Shown here one piece after another: positions 24,318 to 33,088 of a DNA stretch of 64,000 bases. The first letter of the stretch is position 1. The number at the start of each line of letters is the position of its first letter. The DNA lies in NCBI RefSeq assembly GCF_014647795.1, contig NZ_BMPW01000001.1, positions 1,034,339 to 1,098,338 of the forward strand. The letters run 5' to 3'. Source of the stretch: Actinoplanes campanulatus. Lineage in GTDB: Bacteria; Actinomycetota; Actinomycetes; Mycobacteriales; Micromonosporaceae. The notes beneath the pieces were generated by a model that was not told where the DNA came from, did not search any database, and worked only from the letters and a program-made list of their open reading frames with translations. Made by a program: the position numbers and the translations under genes.

Positions 24318-25034
24318 ATGCCGAGCGAGGTTCGTCACCGGGTGGACAGTGATCATGGCTACCCGCTGGTCCGGATCACCGGAGTGCTCGACGACGACAC
24401 CACCGCTCCGATCCGCGCGGCGTTACTCGCCGTGCTCGCCACCCAGCCCGAGGCACTCGTGGTCGACGTGGCGGACCTGCGGGTGTCCCGGGCCGCCGCG
24501 GTGGGTGTACTGCGCGAGATCCGCGAGGAGACCCGCTACTGGCCGGGCAGCCACCTGATGCTCTGCGACCCGGCCGACGCACCGGCCTGGCGCGCCACCG
24601 GATGGCCGGTCTGGCCCGATCCGGCCGGCGCCTTCGCGGCCCTGGGCCCGCCGACCGTCGATCACCGAGCCGGCCTGGACCTGGATCCGGTGGCGGGCGC
24701 GGCCCGGGCCGCCCGCGAGATGATCACCGAGGCGTGCGGGCGCTGGGAGCGGCCCGGCCTGGCCGGCAACGCCTGCATCGTGGCGACCGAGATGGTCAAC
24801 AACGTGGTGGCGCACGCCGGTACGCCGATGCGGGTCCTGCTGGCGCTGCACGGCGCGACGATGAGCGTGGCGGTGCGCGACGGCTCCCCCGTGCCGCCGC
24901 GCTTCACCGGGCCGGTGCCGGTCACCTCGTACGGTGGTCGTGGCCTGCTGCTGATCGACGCGGTCTCGGCCCGCTGGGGTCATCTGGCACTGGCCGACGG
25001 GAAGGTCGTCTGGGCTTGCCTCGAAGGGGCATGA
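24318..25034 (+). CDS. fused STAS-like and HATPase-like anti-sigma regulator
   Basis: A 238-aa two-domain regulator. Residues about 5-105 resemble a STAS/anti-anti-sigma fold (LVRITGVLDDDTTAPIRAAL, LVVDVADLRVSRAAAVGVL). The canonical phosphorylatable Ser is replaced by a V-S-R context. Residues about 125-235 resemble an RsbW-type HATPase (CIVATEMVNNVVAHAG as N-box, VRDGSPVPP, SYGGRGLLLIDAV as G-box). The ATG at 24318 has GGAG five bases upstream; an in-frame ATG at 24300 is less well placed. The combination suggests a self-contained partner-switching module; its sigma target is unknown. Confidence 0.8.
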   Translation: MPSEVRHRVDSDHGYPLVRITGVLDDDTTAPIRAALLAVLATQPEALVVDVADLRVSRAAAVGVLREIREETRYWPGSHLMLCDPADAPAWRATGWPVWPDPAGAFAALGPPTVDHRAGLDLDPVAGAARAAREMITEACGRWERPGLAGNACIVATEMVNNVVAHAGTPMRVLLALHGATMSVAVRDGSPVPPRFTGPVPVTSYGGRGLLLIDAVSARWGHLALADGKVVWACLEGA

Positions 25035-25063
25035 GCCGCCCTGGGCGTGGGTAGTCAACGGGC

Positions 25064-25621
25064 ATGCGAGACAACGACTACCCAACCGAGGTCATCGATC
25101 CGGAGGCCTCCGGACTGCCGGACACCGCCGATGACGATTCGACCGCGTACGACGAGGTGAACAGCCCGCGGTGGAGCGACGGCCAGGACCCGGCCGCGCT
25201 CGCCGGCACCGGACCAGGCGGGTCGAACCGGTTCGGCGACACCGCCGAGGAGCAGCGCCGGGGCGAGTCGCTGGATCGTCGGCTGCGCCAGGAGGAGCCG
25301 GACTTCGGGGCCGAGCCGGCCAACCCGCCGCGCCGTGACCCACTGAACGAGACGCTCGACGATCCGGAGCGGCGTGACCTGGACCGGGACGTGTGGGGCC
25401 AGGGCCCGACATCTGATCCACGGTCGCCGATCTCACTCTACGACGACGGCCAGCTGGACGACGACGATCCGCGCCGGGTGGGCCGCCTGGTCGCGCCGGA
25501 CAGTGGTTCCGGCTGGGACGACGAGGCGGAGAGCATCGCCTACGACGCGGGCGCCGCCGGTGGCGGCGCGAGCGCGGAGGAACTGGCGATGCACGAGACC
25601 CGTGGGCCGGACTACGACTAG
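25064..25621 (+). CDS. acidic protein of the DUF5709 type
   Basis: A 185-aa hydrophilic, strongly acidic, low-complexity protein rich in Asp, Arg and Gly (NDYPTEVIDPEASGLPDTAD, SLYDDGQLDDDDPRRVGRLV, ETRGPDYD). The layout resembles the actinobacterial DUF5709 family of abundant, probably disordered proteins. It has no catalytic motifs, signal peptide or membrane segment. It lies 29 bases after the STAS/HATPase gene on the same strand. Confidence 0.75.
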   Translation: MRDNDYPTEVIDPEASGLPDTADDDSTAYDEVNSPRWSDGQDPAALAGTGPGGSNRFGDTAEEQRRGESLDRRLRQEEPDFGAEPANPPRRDPLNETLDDPERRDLDRDVWGQGPTSDPRSPISLYDDGQLDDDDPRRVGRLVAPDSGSGWDDEAESIAYDAGAAGGGASAEELAMHETRGPDYD

Positions 25622-25706
25622 ATCATAAATTTCTCCGCGAAACCCTTGCTGTTAGCGCTCCCAGGTCCGCACAGTGCACCCTGCTGATCTGAGTGGGGGT
25701 TGTTCG

Positions 25707-26468
25707 ATGCTGAGCGGGAGCCTGCGGCGCGCGCTGGCCGCGGCCGTGGTGGTCGTCTCCGGGACGGCGGCGGTGACGGTGACACCCGCCGCCGCCGTGG
25801 CCGACACGGTGAACCGCGTGGTGCTCCGCGACGACTTCTCCGGCGACCGCGGCGACGCCCCCGACGCCGGCCGCTGGGACACCGACGGCGACCGCCGGTC
25901 CTCCCCCTGGCTGGACGGTGACGGGCACCTCCTGCTCGGCTCGGCGCTGCGCACCCGGAAGACCTTCGGGCAGGCGTACGGGCGGGCCGAGGCGCGAATC
26001 CTGGTGAACCGGGAGGACGGCGCCCGGCGGCCCCTCGGGGTGCTCGGCGCCGACGGGCGGGCGCCGGACGGACAGGTCGAGGTGCTCGGCTCGGACCGGG
26101 TGGACGGCGACGACTTCCACACGTACGCCGTCGACTGGACCCCAGCCACCCTGACCTGGTCACTGGACGGCCGCGAGGTGCTCCGGCTCACCCTCGAGAA
26201 GGACAGCCGGCCGTACTCCTTCGTGCTGAACCCGGCGTCCGGCGGCGGCTACCGCTCCTCCGGCATGGTGGTCGACGCGATCACCGTCACGGCCCGGACC
26301 ACCGCCCCGATCGCGTCGAAATCCGCGCCGGCGTGGCGGGCGTTCACCGCCTACCGGACCGGGGATCTGGTCTCCCAGCGGAACGTCGTCTACCGGGTGC
26401 GCGAGCCGCACACGTCCCTGCCCGGCTGGGATCCGAACCTGGTGCCGGCGCTGTTCCTGAAGGTCTAG
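25707..26468 (+). CDS. secreted GH16-fold protein with C-terminal carbohydrate-binding module, catalytic motif degenerate
   Basis: A 253-aa exported protein. The signal peptide is residues 1 to about 33 (RRALAAAVVVVSGTAAV to PAAAVA). Residues about 40-200 follow the beta-sandwich pattern of GH16 glucanases (LRDDFSGDRGD, FGQAYGRAEARI, FHTYAVDWTPATLTWSLDG). Where active enzymes have E-x-D-x-x-E, this has GQVEVLG, so both catalytic carboxylates look lost. The C-terminal 45 residues (WRAFTAYRTGDLVSQRNVVY to LPGWDPN) form a CBM5/12-like chitin/cellulose-binding module. It is likely a glycan-binding protein. The start at 25707 follows GTGGGGG. Confidence 0.75.
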   Translation: MLSGSLRRALAAAVVVVSGTAAVTVTPAAAVADTVNRVVLRDDFSGDRGDAPDAGRWDTDGDRRSSPWLDGDGHLLLGSALRTRKTFGQAYGRAEARILVNREDGARRPLGVLGADGRAPDGQVEVLGSDRVDGDDFHTYAVDWTPATLTWSLDGREVLRLTLEKDSRPYSFVLNPASGGGYRSSGMVVDAITVTARTTAPIASKSAPAWRAFTAYRTGDLVSQRNVVYRVREPHTSLPGWDPNLVPALFLKV

Positions 26469-26490
26469 CGAAACGTCGTGGTCGAGGCCC

Positions 26491-26733
26491 TCAGCGGCGC
26501 CTGCGGCCGCGGGAGATCAGCAGGACCACGATGACGATGATCCCCACCACGGCCAGACAGCAGAGCGCTCCGAGGAAGCCGAAGCCACCGCGCCGGCCGC
26601 GGCGGGCCGCCTCGATCACCATCTCGCCGGTGCCGGTCGACGCCCAGGCCGCCGCCGGGACCAGCAACGCCATCGTCACGCCGGCCAATGCCGCGGTGAG
26701 CCACTTCTTGATCACTGAGGTCATGTCAGCCAT
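26491..26733 (-). CDS. small secreted/membrane protein, function unknown
   Basis: An 80-aa protein. An N-terminal signal-like segment (KKWLTAALAGVTMALLVPAA) ends at AWAS. A short Gly/Arg-rich linker (RRGRRGGFGFLG) precedes a second hydrophobic helix (LCCLAVVGIIVIVVLLI) and a basic RGRRRR tail that would stay cytoplasmic. No family was recognised. It is convergent with the GH16-like gene, whose stop lies 22 bases away. An alternative ATG is at 26724. Confidence 0.6.
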   Translation of the reverse strand: MADMTSVIKKWLTAALAGVTMALLVPAAAWASTGTGEMVIEAARRGRRGGFGFLGALCCLAVVGIIVIVVLLISRGRRRR

Positions 26734-26808
26734 GTGCCCCATGCTGACCGATGTACGCAACGAGTGAGGGATCGTTTACTGAGGTGTTGCGACCGAAGGG
26801 GACGGACG

Positions 26809-28818
26809 ATGGACGCGAATCTGGTGGCGCTGGCCGAGGCACACGGGGTGGCCACGTGGTACGAGAACTGGCGGCGTAAACGCACCGAGGTGGCCGCCGA
26901 GTCGCTGATCGGCGTGCTCGGCATGCTGGGCGTCGACGCGGGCACACCGGCGGCGGTCCGTGCCTCGCTGGCCGCGGCCCGGCGCCGGGACACCGCTGAC
27001 CGGCTGCCCGGCACGATCGTGCTGCGCGAGGGCGCCGGGCGGCCGCTGCCCGGGCCGGCCGAGATCCGGCTGGAGGACGGCGGCGTCCGGACGGTGGACC
27101 GGCGGCTGCCCGATGACCTGCCGCTGGGCTGGCACCGGCTGCGCTGCGGCGGCCAGGAGGTCACCCTCGTGGTGGTGCCCACCCGGCTGCCCGAGCCGCC
27201 GGACACCTGGGGCTGGATGGTGCAGCTCTACACGCTCCACTCGGCCGGCTCGTGGGGCATGGGCGACCTCGGTGACCTGCGCGACTTCGTGGCCGGGTCG
27301 GCCGGCGCCGGGCTGGTGGTGCTGAACCCGCTGCACGCGGTCACGCCGACCCGGCCGGTGCCGGCGTCGCCGTACTCGCCGTCGAGCCGGCGCTTCGCCA
27401 ACCCGCTCTACCTGCGGGTGGCCGACACCGCCGAGTACCAGCGGGCCGATCCGGCGCTGCGGGCCCGGGTGGACGCGCTGCGGCCGGCGCCACCGGCGGA
27501 CGGTCTGATCGACTACGACGCCGTGCTGGCCGCCAAGTTCGCGGCGCTGGACCTGCTCTGGCCGCTGGCCGGGCCGGTCGACCTGGACCGGGATCCGGGG
27601 CTCACCGATTTCGCCCGGTTCTGCGCGCTGGCCGAGGAGCACGGGCCGGACTGGCGGGAGTGGCCGAAGGAGCTGCGCCGCCCCGACGCGCCGGCGGTGC
27701 TGGCGTACCGCGGTGACCGGATCGCCTTCCACGTCTGGTTGCAGGCGCTGCTGGAGGAGCAGTTCGACACGGCCGGGGAGGCGGCCCGGGAGCACGGCAT
27801 GCCGGTCGGCATCGTGCACGACCTCGCGGTGGCGGTCGAGCCGGGCGGCGCCGACGGGTGGCTGCTCCAGGACGTGCTGGCCATGGAGGCCCGGACCGGG
27901 GCGCCGCCGGACGCGTTCAACCAGCTCGGCCAGGAGTGGGGCGGGGTGGCGTGGCGGCCGGACCGGCTGGTCGAGACCGGGTACGCGGCCTACCGGGACA
28001 TGCTGCGGCGGATCTTCCGGCACGCGGGCGGGCTGCGGGTCGACCACGTGGCGGGGCTCTGGCGGCTGTGGTGGGTGCCGTCCGGACTCGGGGCGGCCAA
28101 GGGGACGTACGTGCACTACGACCCGGAGGCGATGCTGGGGATCCTGGCGCTGGAGGCGTACCGGGCCGGGGCCGTGGTGATCGGCGAGGACCTCGGGACG
28201 GTCATGCCGGTGGTCACCGAGTGGCTGGAGCGGACCAACATGCTGGGCTCGGCGGTGCTCTGGTTCACCCGGGACGAGACGGGCGGCTACCGTCCTTCGG
28301 CCGGATATCCGCGTAACGCGCTGGCCAGCGTCTCCACCCACGATCTGCCGACCGCGTCCGGCTTCCTGGCCGGCGAGCAGGTGGAGGTGCGCGCCGCGCT
28401 GGGCCAGCTGACCGGCCCGGTCGAGCGGGAGCGGGCGGCCTGGCGGGAGGACCGGGCGCAGCTGCTGGACCGGCTGCGCGCCGAGGGCCTGCTGACCGGG
28501 GCCGAGCCGCCGGCCGGGGAGGTGGTGGCGGCCATGCACGAGTTCCTCGCCCGTACGCCCTGCCGTCTCGTCGTCGCCTCGCTGCACGACGTCCTGATGG
28601 AGCGCCGCCAGCCGAACCTGCCCGGCACCTTCGACGAGTACCCGAACTGGCGCATCCCGCTCGGCCGGGATGTGGCCGGCGTGGTCGCCGATCCGCTGTT
28701 CCGCAGGGTGGCCGGGATCCTCGGCGGCCGGCAGCGGCCGCTGCCGGGCCGGCATCCGGCGGCCGGGACCGCTCAGGTCGCCAGCGGCTCCGGCGGCGGG
28801 TCGTCGTCGAGCGCGTAG
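26809..28818 (+). CDS. malQ: 4-alpha-glucanotransferase (amylomaltase)
   Basis: A 669-aa GH77 enzyme transferring alpha-1,4-glucan chains in maltodextrin/glycogen metabolism. It has the N-terminal extension usual in actinobacterial MalQ. Core motifs are LYTLHSAGSWGMGDLGDL, PYSPSSRRFANPLYL, GIVHDLAVAV, LRVDHVAGLWRLW (catalytic-nucleophile Asp region), VVIGEDLGTVMP (acid/base Glu) and STHDLPTASGF. The start is the ATG at 26809 after an AAGGGGA site; the frame to 26734 is not homologous. Its last 46 bases overlap a converging small gene. Confidence 0.95.
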   Translation: MDANLVALAEAHGVATWYENWRRKRTEVAAESLIGVLGMLGVDAGTPAAVRASLAAARRRDTADRLPGTIVLREGAGRPLPGPAEIRLEDGGVRTVDRRLPDDLPLGWHRLRCGGQEVTLVVVPTRLPEPPDTWGWMVQLYTLHSAGSWGMGDLGDLRDFVAGSAGAGLVVLNPLHAVTPTRPVPASPYSPSSRRFANPLYLRVADTAEYQRADPALRARVDALRPAPPADGLIDYDAVLAAKFAALDLLWPLAGPVDLDRDPGLTDFARFCALAEEHGPDWREWPKELRRPDAPAVLAYRGDRIAFHVWLQALLEEQFDTAGEAAREHGMPVGIVHDLAVAVEPGGADGWLLQDVLAMEARTGAPPDAFNQLGQEWGGVAWRPDRLVETGYAAYRDMLRRIFRHAGGLRVDHVAGLWRLWWVPSGLGAAKGTYVHYDPEAMLGILALEAYRAGAVVIGEDLGTVMPVVTEWLERTNMLGSAVLWFTRDETGGYRPSAGYPRNALASVSTHDLPTASGFLAGEQVEVRAALGQLTGPVERERAAWREDRAQLLDRLRAEGLLTGAEPPAGEVVAAMHEFLARTPCRLVVASLHDVLMERRQPNLPGTFDEYPNWRIPLGRDVAGVVADPLFRRVAGILGGRQRPLPGRHPAAGTAQVASGSGGGSSSSA

Positions 28819-29111
28819 AGCATCGGGTGCAGCGGCAGGTAGGTGCGCTCCTGCCGGCAGCAGGCCGGTGGGACCAGGGAGGAGCGGTGCTCCGGGTGTT
28901 CCCGGCAGTGCCGCAGTGCCCGGCTGACGGCGTCGTCGTGGTGCTGGCCACCGCCGTACTCGCCGCAGCCCGAGCAGTCCCACCGCCAGAACGGCGCGCC
29001 CTCGGCCGCGGCGTGGCGGCGGATCCGCAGCGGCGGCCCGGCCGGTGACCGGTCCGTGGCGGGCGGCCGCCGCTGCGCGCCGATGATCTCGGCAAGCAGG
29101 TTGCTCAACAT
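28773..29111 (-). CDS. 112-aa hypothetical protein with Cys/His cluster
   Basis: I do not recognise this protein. It has a helical N-terminus (MLSNLLAEIIGAQRR), an arginine-rich stretch, and a central WDCSGCGEYGGGQHHDD with later LRHCREHPEH and PPACCRQE. It therefore contains several Cys and His that could bind zinc or a cluster. The C-terminus is acidic and Pro-rich and overlaps the end of malQ by 46 bp on the opposite strand. It faces the DUF1501 gene region with a short spacer. Confidence 0.55.
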   Translation of the reverse strand: MLSNLLAEIIGAQRRPPATDRSPAGPPLRIRRHAAAEGAPFWRWDCSGCGEYGGGQHHDDAVSRALRHCREHPEHRSSLVPPACCRQERTYLPLHPMLYALDDDPPPEPLAT

Positions 29112-29174
29112 GCGATCAGTGTGGAACGCACCTGATGGGGCTTATAGAGGTTTTGCCGAATATCGTAGGGTTCG

Positions 29175-30440
29175 TCACCTTGCGGTGACGATCCCCAGGC
29201 CCGCCGCGGTGACGCCGGGGAACACGCCGTTCAGGTCGCCCACCCCGCACCGGGAGCGCAGGATCTCGCCGATCACCGCGCGGTAGTCGGTGGTCACCGC
29301 CAGGTCGCCGTCACGCAGCTGGGCCGCGGTCAGTCCGGGCCACCGGCCGTACACCTTGCCGCCCTTGACGTTGCCGCCGAGCACGAACATGGCGTTGCCG
29401 TAGCCGTGGTCCAGGCCGCCCGAGCCGTTCTGCGCCACCCGGCGCCCGAACTCGCTGATCGTGATCACGGTGACCCGGCGCAGGTGCTCCGGGCCCAGGT
29501 CGGCGGCGAACGCGGCGAGCGCGGTGGCGAACGCCTTGAGCTGGTCGTACATCCGTTTGCCGGGCGCCGCGACGCCGAGGTTCTCGTGCATGTCCCAGTC
29601 GCCGGAGTCGACCGTCGCGCTCCGCAGCCCGCTGTTCGTCTTGACCAGCCGGGCCACGTCGCGCAGCGCGTTGCCGAGGTCGCTGCCCGGGTAGACCGCG
29701 CCGTTGGCCGGCGTGTACGCCTTGGCCCGCAGTTTCGCGACCTGTTGCAGGCCGCCGGTCAACTGCCCGACGGTGCCCCGGAGCGAGGTGGGCGCGCCCT
29801 CGAACAGCTTGGTCATGGTGGCGGCGATCGGCCGGTCGGCCTGTTCCCCGGTGAGCGCCATCCGGTCGATCGCGGTGACCCCGACGTACGGCGCCGGCCC
29901 GCCCAGCACCCGGGCCGGCATGGCGGTTCCCATCGCGACCGCCTGGAACGGGTCGCCGGAGCCGACCGTGCCGAGCATCCGGTTCAGCCAGCCGGTCCGC
30001 AGCGAGGTGCCGGGGGCCGCCCGCTCCAGCTCCTCCATCGCGGAGAAATGCGACCGGTTCGGCGCCGGCTGGCCGACCGCGTGCACCGCGGCGAGCTGCT
30101 TGCCGGTCCAGTACGGCAGCAATGGCGCCAGCCCCGGGTTCAGCCCGAAGAACGCGTCGCCGCCGATCAGCTGCGCCTTCGGCACCCCGATGGTCGGCCG
30201 GGCGGCGTAGTAGGCGGGGTCGCCGGCCGGCACCACGGCGGACAGCCCGTCGAAGCCGCCCCGCAGCGAGATCAGGACCAGCACGTCACCGGCGTACGCC
30301 GGGTCGGCGGCGAACGCGTACCCGGTGTCGACGGTGGCCCCGGCCACTCCGGCGGCCACCGCGGCGCCGCCCGCCAGCAGCCGCCGCCGGGAGAGCACGG
30401 CCTGCCGGTTGTCCTCGCATCCACACACGGAAGTCGTCAC
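29175..30440 (-). CDS. Tat-exported DUF1501 protein
   Basis: A 421-aa protein of the DUF1501 family (alkaline-phosphatase/sulfatase-like fold). The twin-arginine signal is SRRRLLAGGAAVAAGVAGA at residues 17-35. Family motifs are VLISLRGGFDGLSAVVP, AVHAVGQPAPNRSHFSAME, ATVDSGDWDMHENLG, VTVITISEFGRRVAQNGS and LDHGYGNAMFVLGG. It starts five bases after the DUF1800 gene stop, so the two are co-transcribed. They are a conserved pair exported folded; the substrate is unknown. Confidence 0.9.
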   Translation of the reverse strand: MTTSVCGCEDNRQAVLSRRRLLAGGAAVAAGVAGATVDTGYAFAADPAYAGDVLVLISLRGGFDGLSAVVPAGDPAYYAARPTIGVPKAQLIGGDAFFGLNPGLAPLLPYWTGKQLAAVHAVGQPAPNRSHFSAMEELERAAPGTSLRTGWLNRMLGTVGSGDPFQAVAMGTAMPARVLGGPAPYVGVTAIDRMALTGEQADRPIAATMTKLFEGAPTSLRGTVGQLTGGLQQVAKLRAKAYTPANGAVYPGSDLGNALRDVARLVKTNSGLRSATVDSGDWDMHENLGVAAPGKRMYDQLKAFATALAAFAADLGPEHLRRVTVITISEFGRRVAQNGSGGLDHGYGNAMFVLGGNVKGGKVYGRWPGLTAAQLRDGDLAVTTDYRAVIGEILRSRCGVGDLNGVFPGVTAAGLGIVTAR

Positions 30441-30444
30441 AGGC

Positions 30445-31995
30445 TCACCTCAACGCGAAGGACGGGGAGTTGAGCAGCATCCCCATCAGGTACGGATACA
30501 TCCAACCGGCCGCCGGGTCGTTCGCCTTGAGCGGCGACGCCGGCGTCTTTCCGTAGAACTCGGCCAGCGCGGCGATCTGGCTCGCGGTGGGAGCGATTCC
30601 GCACAGGCGGACCGCGGTCTTCTCGATCAGCGCGCCGTAGGTCGCCGGCAGCGCGCCCACCATCCCGGTGAGCAGTGACGCGGGCCGGACCAGCGTCTCC
30701 GGCCACCAGCCGGCCGCGATCGACAGGTGGGAGTTCCACCGCACCAGCAGCCCGGACGGCGAGTCCCAGGCGGCGGCCACGTCCGGGTAGCCGCTCGGCG
30801 GCCCCCAGGACAGCGGCGCCTGACCGGCGTCGCGCGCCATCCCGTAGAGACTCTCCAGGAACTTGGTGCCGCTGGTGGCCGGGCCGTAGCCGAGGATGCG
30901 CACGGTCGCCGCCAGGTCCTCGTACGGTGTCCGGGTCTTGGCCCCGATCGACGCCGTGAACTCGGCGGACCCGAACAGCGCCCGCAGCACCGGTGCGATC
31001 GCCGACCGGTTGTCGAGGTAGACCTTGACCAACCTGGTGATCAGCGAGGCGGGCGGCTCGTCGGCAACGAAACGGACGCACAGCTTGGTGACGATCCGGC
31101 GGGCGGTCGACGGGTGCATCGCCAGGTGGTCGAGCAGGGCCAGCGCGGCCGCCTCGCCCCCGGTCGCGGTGGTGTTGGCGTGCTGGAAGTCGAGCACCCG
31201 GATCGCCCCGGTCCCGTGCTCGGCGCCGTCGTACCGGTACCTGCCGGTGGCCCGGTCCACGGTCAGGCCGGTGAGCAGCCGGGCGGCGTTCTTCACGTCG
31301 GCCTCGGTGTACGCCAGCCCTACGGTGTGCAGTTCCAGCAGCTCCCGCCCGTAGTTCTCGTTGGGCGCGGTCCGGGTCGAGTAGCGGTTGTCCAGGTAGG
31401 TGAGCATCGCCGGGTGCCGGGCCGACGCCTTGAGCAGGTCGGAGAACCTCCCGAGGGCGTGCTGCCGGATCATCGTGTCGTAGTCGATCCGGCTGTCCCA
31501 GACGTCACCGGACGGGCAGGTCACGTTGAGGTGGTTGCTCCAGAAGTCGGTCATCACCTCGAGCAGCTGCCGCTCGCTCCAGAGGGCCCGGGTCACAGCC
31601 GCGAAGCCGAGCTGCCACATCGGCTCCCAGCTGTGCTGCTTGAGGGTGCCGGCGGCGACCCGGGCACGGATCCCGTCGATGCTCAGCCGGGCCAGCGGCA
31701 GACGGGCGAGCACGCCGTCGGCCACCGGGTCGGCGATCGAGGACGGGTCGAGCTGCCGGTCCAGCCACGCCTTGGCGCCCAGCCGCCGGATCTCGGCGAT
31801 CGAGGACGGGCTGGGCCCGAAGGTGGCCCGGCGCAGCAGGTGCAGCAGCGGGTCGGTGGGCAGGAAGGCGGCCGGGGCCGGCGCGGCGACGGCGGCGACG
31901 GCAGGCGTGCCGGTGGCCAGGGCGGCCGCGGCGCCGACCGCGGCCATCCCGCCCACGACGCCCCGGCGCGTCACCGTCTGCTCGAAGATGCTCAC
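30445..31995 (-). CDS. Tat-exported DUF1800 protein
   Basis: A 516-aa DUF1800 protein with a Tat signal (VTRRGVVGGMAAVGAAAAL). Diagnostic motifs are LLHLLRRATFGPSPSSIAEI, LLEVMTDFWSNHLNV, ENYGRELLELHTVGLAYTE, LLDHLAMHPSTARRIVTKLC and VRFVADEPPASLI. It is the first gene of the pair with DUF1501. Such pairs occur across bacteria, often with polymer-related or surface functions that remain undefined. Confidence 0.9.
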   Translation of the reverse strand: MSIFEQTVTRRGVVGGMAAVGAAAALATGTPAVAAVAAPAPAAFLPTDPLLHLLRRATFGPSPSSIAEIRRLGAKAWLDRQLDPSSIADPVADGVLARLPLARLSIDGIRARVAAGTLKQHSWEPMWQLGFAAVTRALWSERQLLEVMTDFWSNHLNVTCPSGDVWDSRIDYDTMIRQHALGRFSDLLKASARHPAMLTYLDNRYSTRTAPNENYGRELLELHTVGLAYTEADVKNAARLLTGLTVDRATGRYRYDGAEHGTGAIRVLDFQHANTTATGGEAAALALLDHLAMHPSTARRIVTKLCVRFVADEPPASLITRLVKVYLDNRSAIAPVLRALFGSAEFTASIGAKTRTPYEDLAATVRILGYGPATSGTKFLESLYGMARDAGQAPLSWGPPSGYPDVAAAWDSPSGLLVRWNSHLSIAAGWWPETLVRPASLLTGMVGALPATYGALIEKTAVRLCGIAPTASQIAALAEFYGKTPASPLKANDPAAGWMYPYLMGMLLNSPSFALR

Positions 31996-32076
31996 AGGTC
32001 AGAGGTCGGGTGTTTCCGCTGAGACCTGTGGGTTCCCCGCTCCGCGCTACCCACCTGCTACCGGGATACTGGCCGG

Positions 32077-32928
32077 ATGGCACAGCGCAGGGCGTCGCGA
32101 CGGCGGGTGGAGACGGTCGCCTCCGGGGTCGCCGAGCTGGTCCCCGACCCGGACCGGGACACCGCGTGGACCCTGCTGCTGGACGGCGCCCCGCAGTCGC
32201 ACGTCGACCTGGCCGACCCCACCCACCTGCAGTTCGAGTACATCCGGCGGATGGCGGCCGCGATCGATCTGGCGGCCCCGGCGGGCCGCCCGCTGCGGGT
32301 GCTGCACCTGGGCGGCGGCGCGCTGACGCTGCCGCGCTATGTGGCCACCACCCGGCCCGGTTCGGCGCAGCGGGTCGTGGAGATCGACGGGCCGCTGGTC
32401 GAGCTGGTCCGCTCGGCGCTGCCCCTGCCGTCCTCGGCCAACATCCGGGTCCGGGTCGCGGACGCCCGGGCCGCCGTGGAGGGGATGCGCGACTCCGGCT
32501 ACGACCTGATCGTCCTGGACGTCTTCGCAGGCGCCCGCACACCCGCCCACCTCGCCTCGGCCGAGTTCGCCGGCGAGCTGGCACGGATCCTGGATCCGGC
32601 CGGCCGGCTGATCGCCAACGTGGCCGACGGCCCGCCGCTGCGGTTCGCCCGCGGTCAGGTGGCCACGATCCGGGCCGCGCTGCCGGAGGCCTGCCTGGTG
32701 GCCGACGCCGGGGTGCTGCGCGGGCGGCGCTTCGGCAATCTCGTGGTGGTCGCCGGGCGTACCCCGCCGCCGGTCGCCGAGCTGTCCCGGCGCGCCGCGG
32801 GGGACTGGTTCCCGGGCCGGGTGGAGACGGATCTGGACCGGTTCGCGGCCGGAGCGGCACCCGTTCCTGACTCCGCGGCGGTAGCCTCTCCCCTGCCACC
32901 GGAAGGCCTTTTCGGTAACCGAAAGTAA
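32077..32928 (+). CDS. spermidine-synthase-like methyltransferase-fold protein
   Basis: A 283-aa class I Rossmann protein of the polyamine-synthase type. Motifs are HLGGGALTLPRYVATT (cofactor loop), VVEIDGPLVELVR (acidic ribose binder), RVADARAAVEGM and YDLIVLDVFAGARTPAHL, where aminopropyltransferases carry D-x-x-D. The D-x-F-A-G-A version is common in actinobacterial homologues, which are not proven spermidine synthases. There is no membrane part. It is divergent from the DUF1800 gene and monocistronic. Confidence 0.8.
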   Translation: MAQRRASRRRVETVASGVAELVPDPDRDTAWTLLLDGAPQSHVDLADPTHLQFEYIRRMAAAIDLAAPAGRPLRVLHLGGGALTLPRYVATTRPGSAQRVVEIDGPLVELVRSALPLPSSANIRVRVADARAAVEGMRDSGYDLIVLDVFAGARTPAHLASAEFAGELARILDPAGRLIANVADGPPLRFARGQVATIRAALPEACLVADAGVLRGRRFGNLVVVAGRTPPPVAELSRRAAGDWFPGRVETDLDRFAAGAAPVPDSAAVASPLPPEGLFGNRK

Positions 32929-33088
32929 CCACCGAGAGGCCGAAGGTGCACCAATGATCACCGTGTTGTGTCGAATTCTCGAGTTCGGGTGTGATTCACG
33001 CCCGGCCACTGGCAACACCGGCGGTAGCCGGTTGTAATCGATGTTGCCGCGAGATCCTGATCGCGGCGACCACCGGGGGAAGGCGAAC

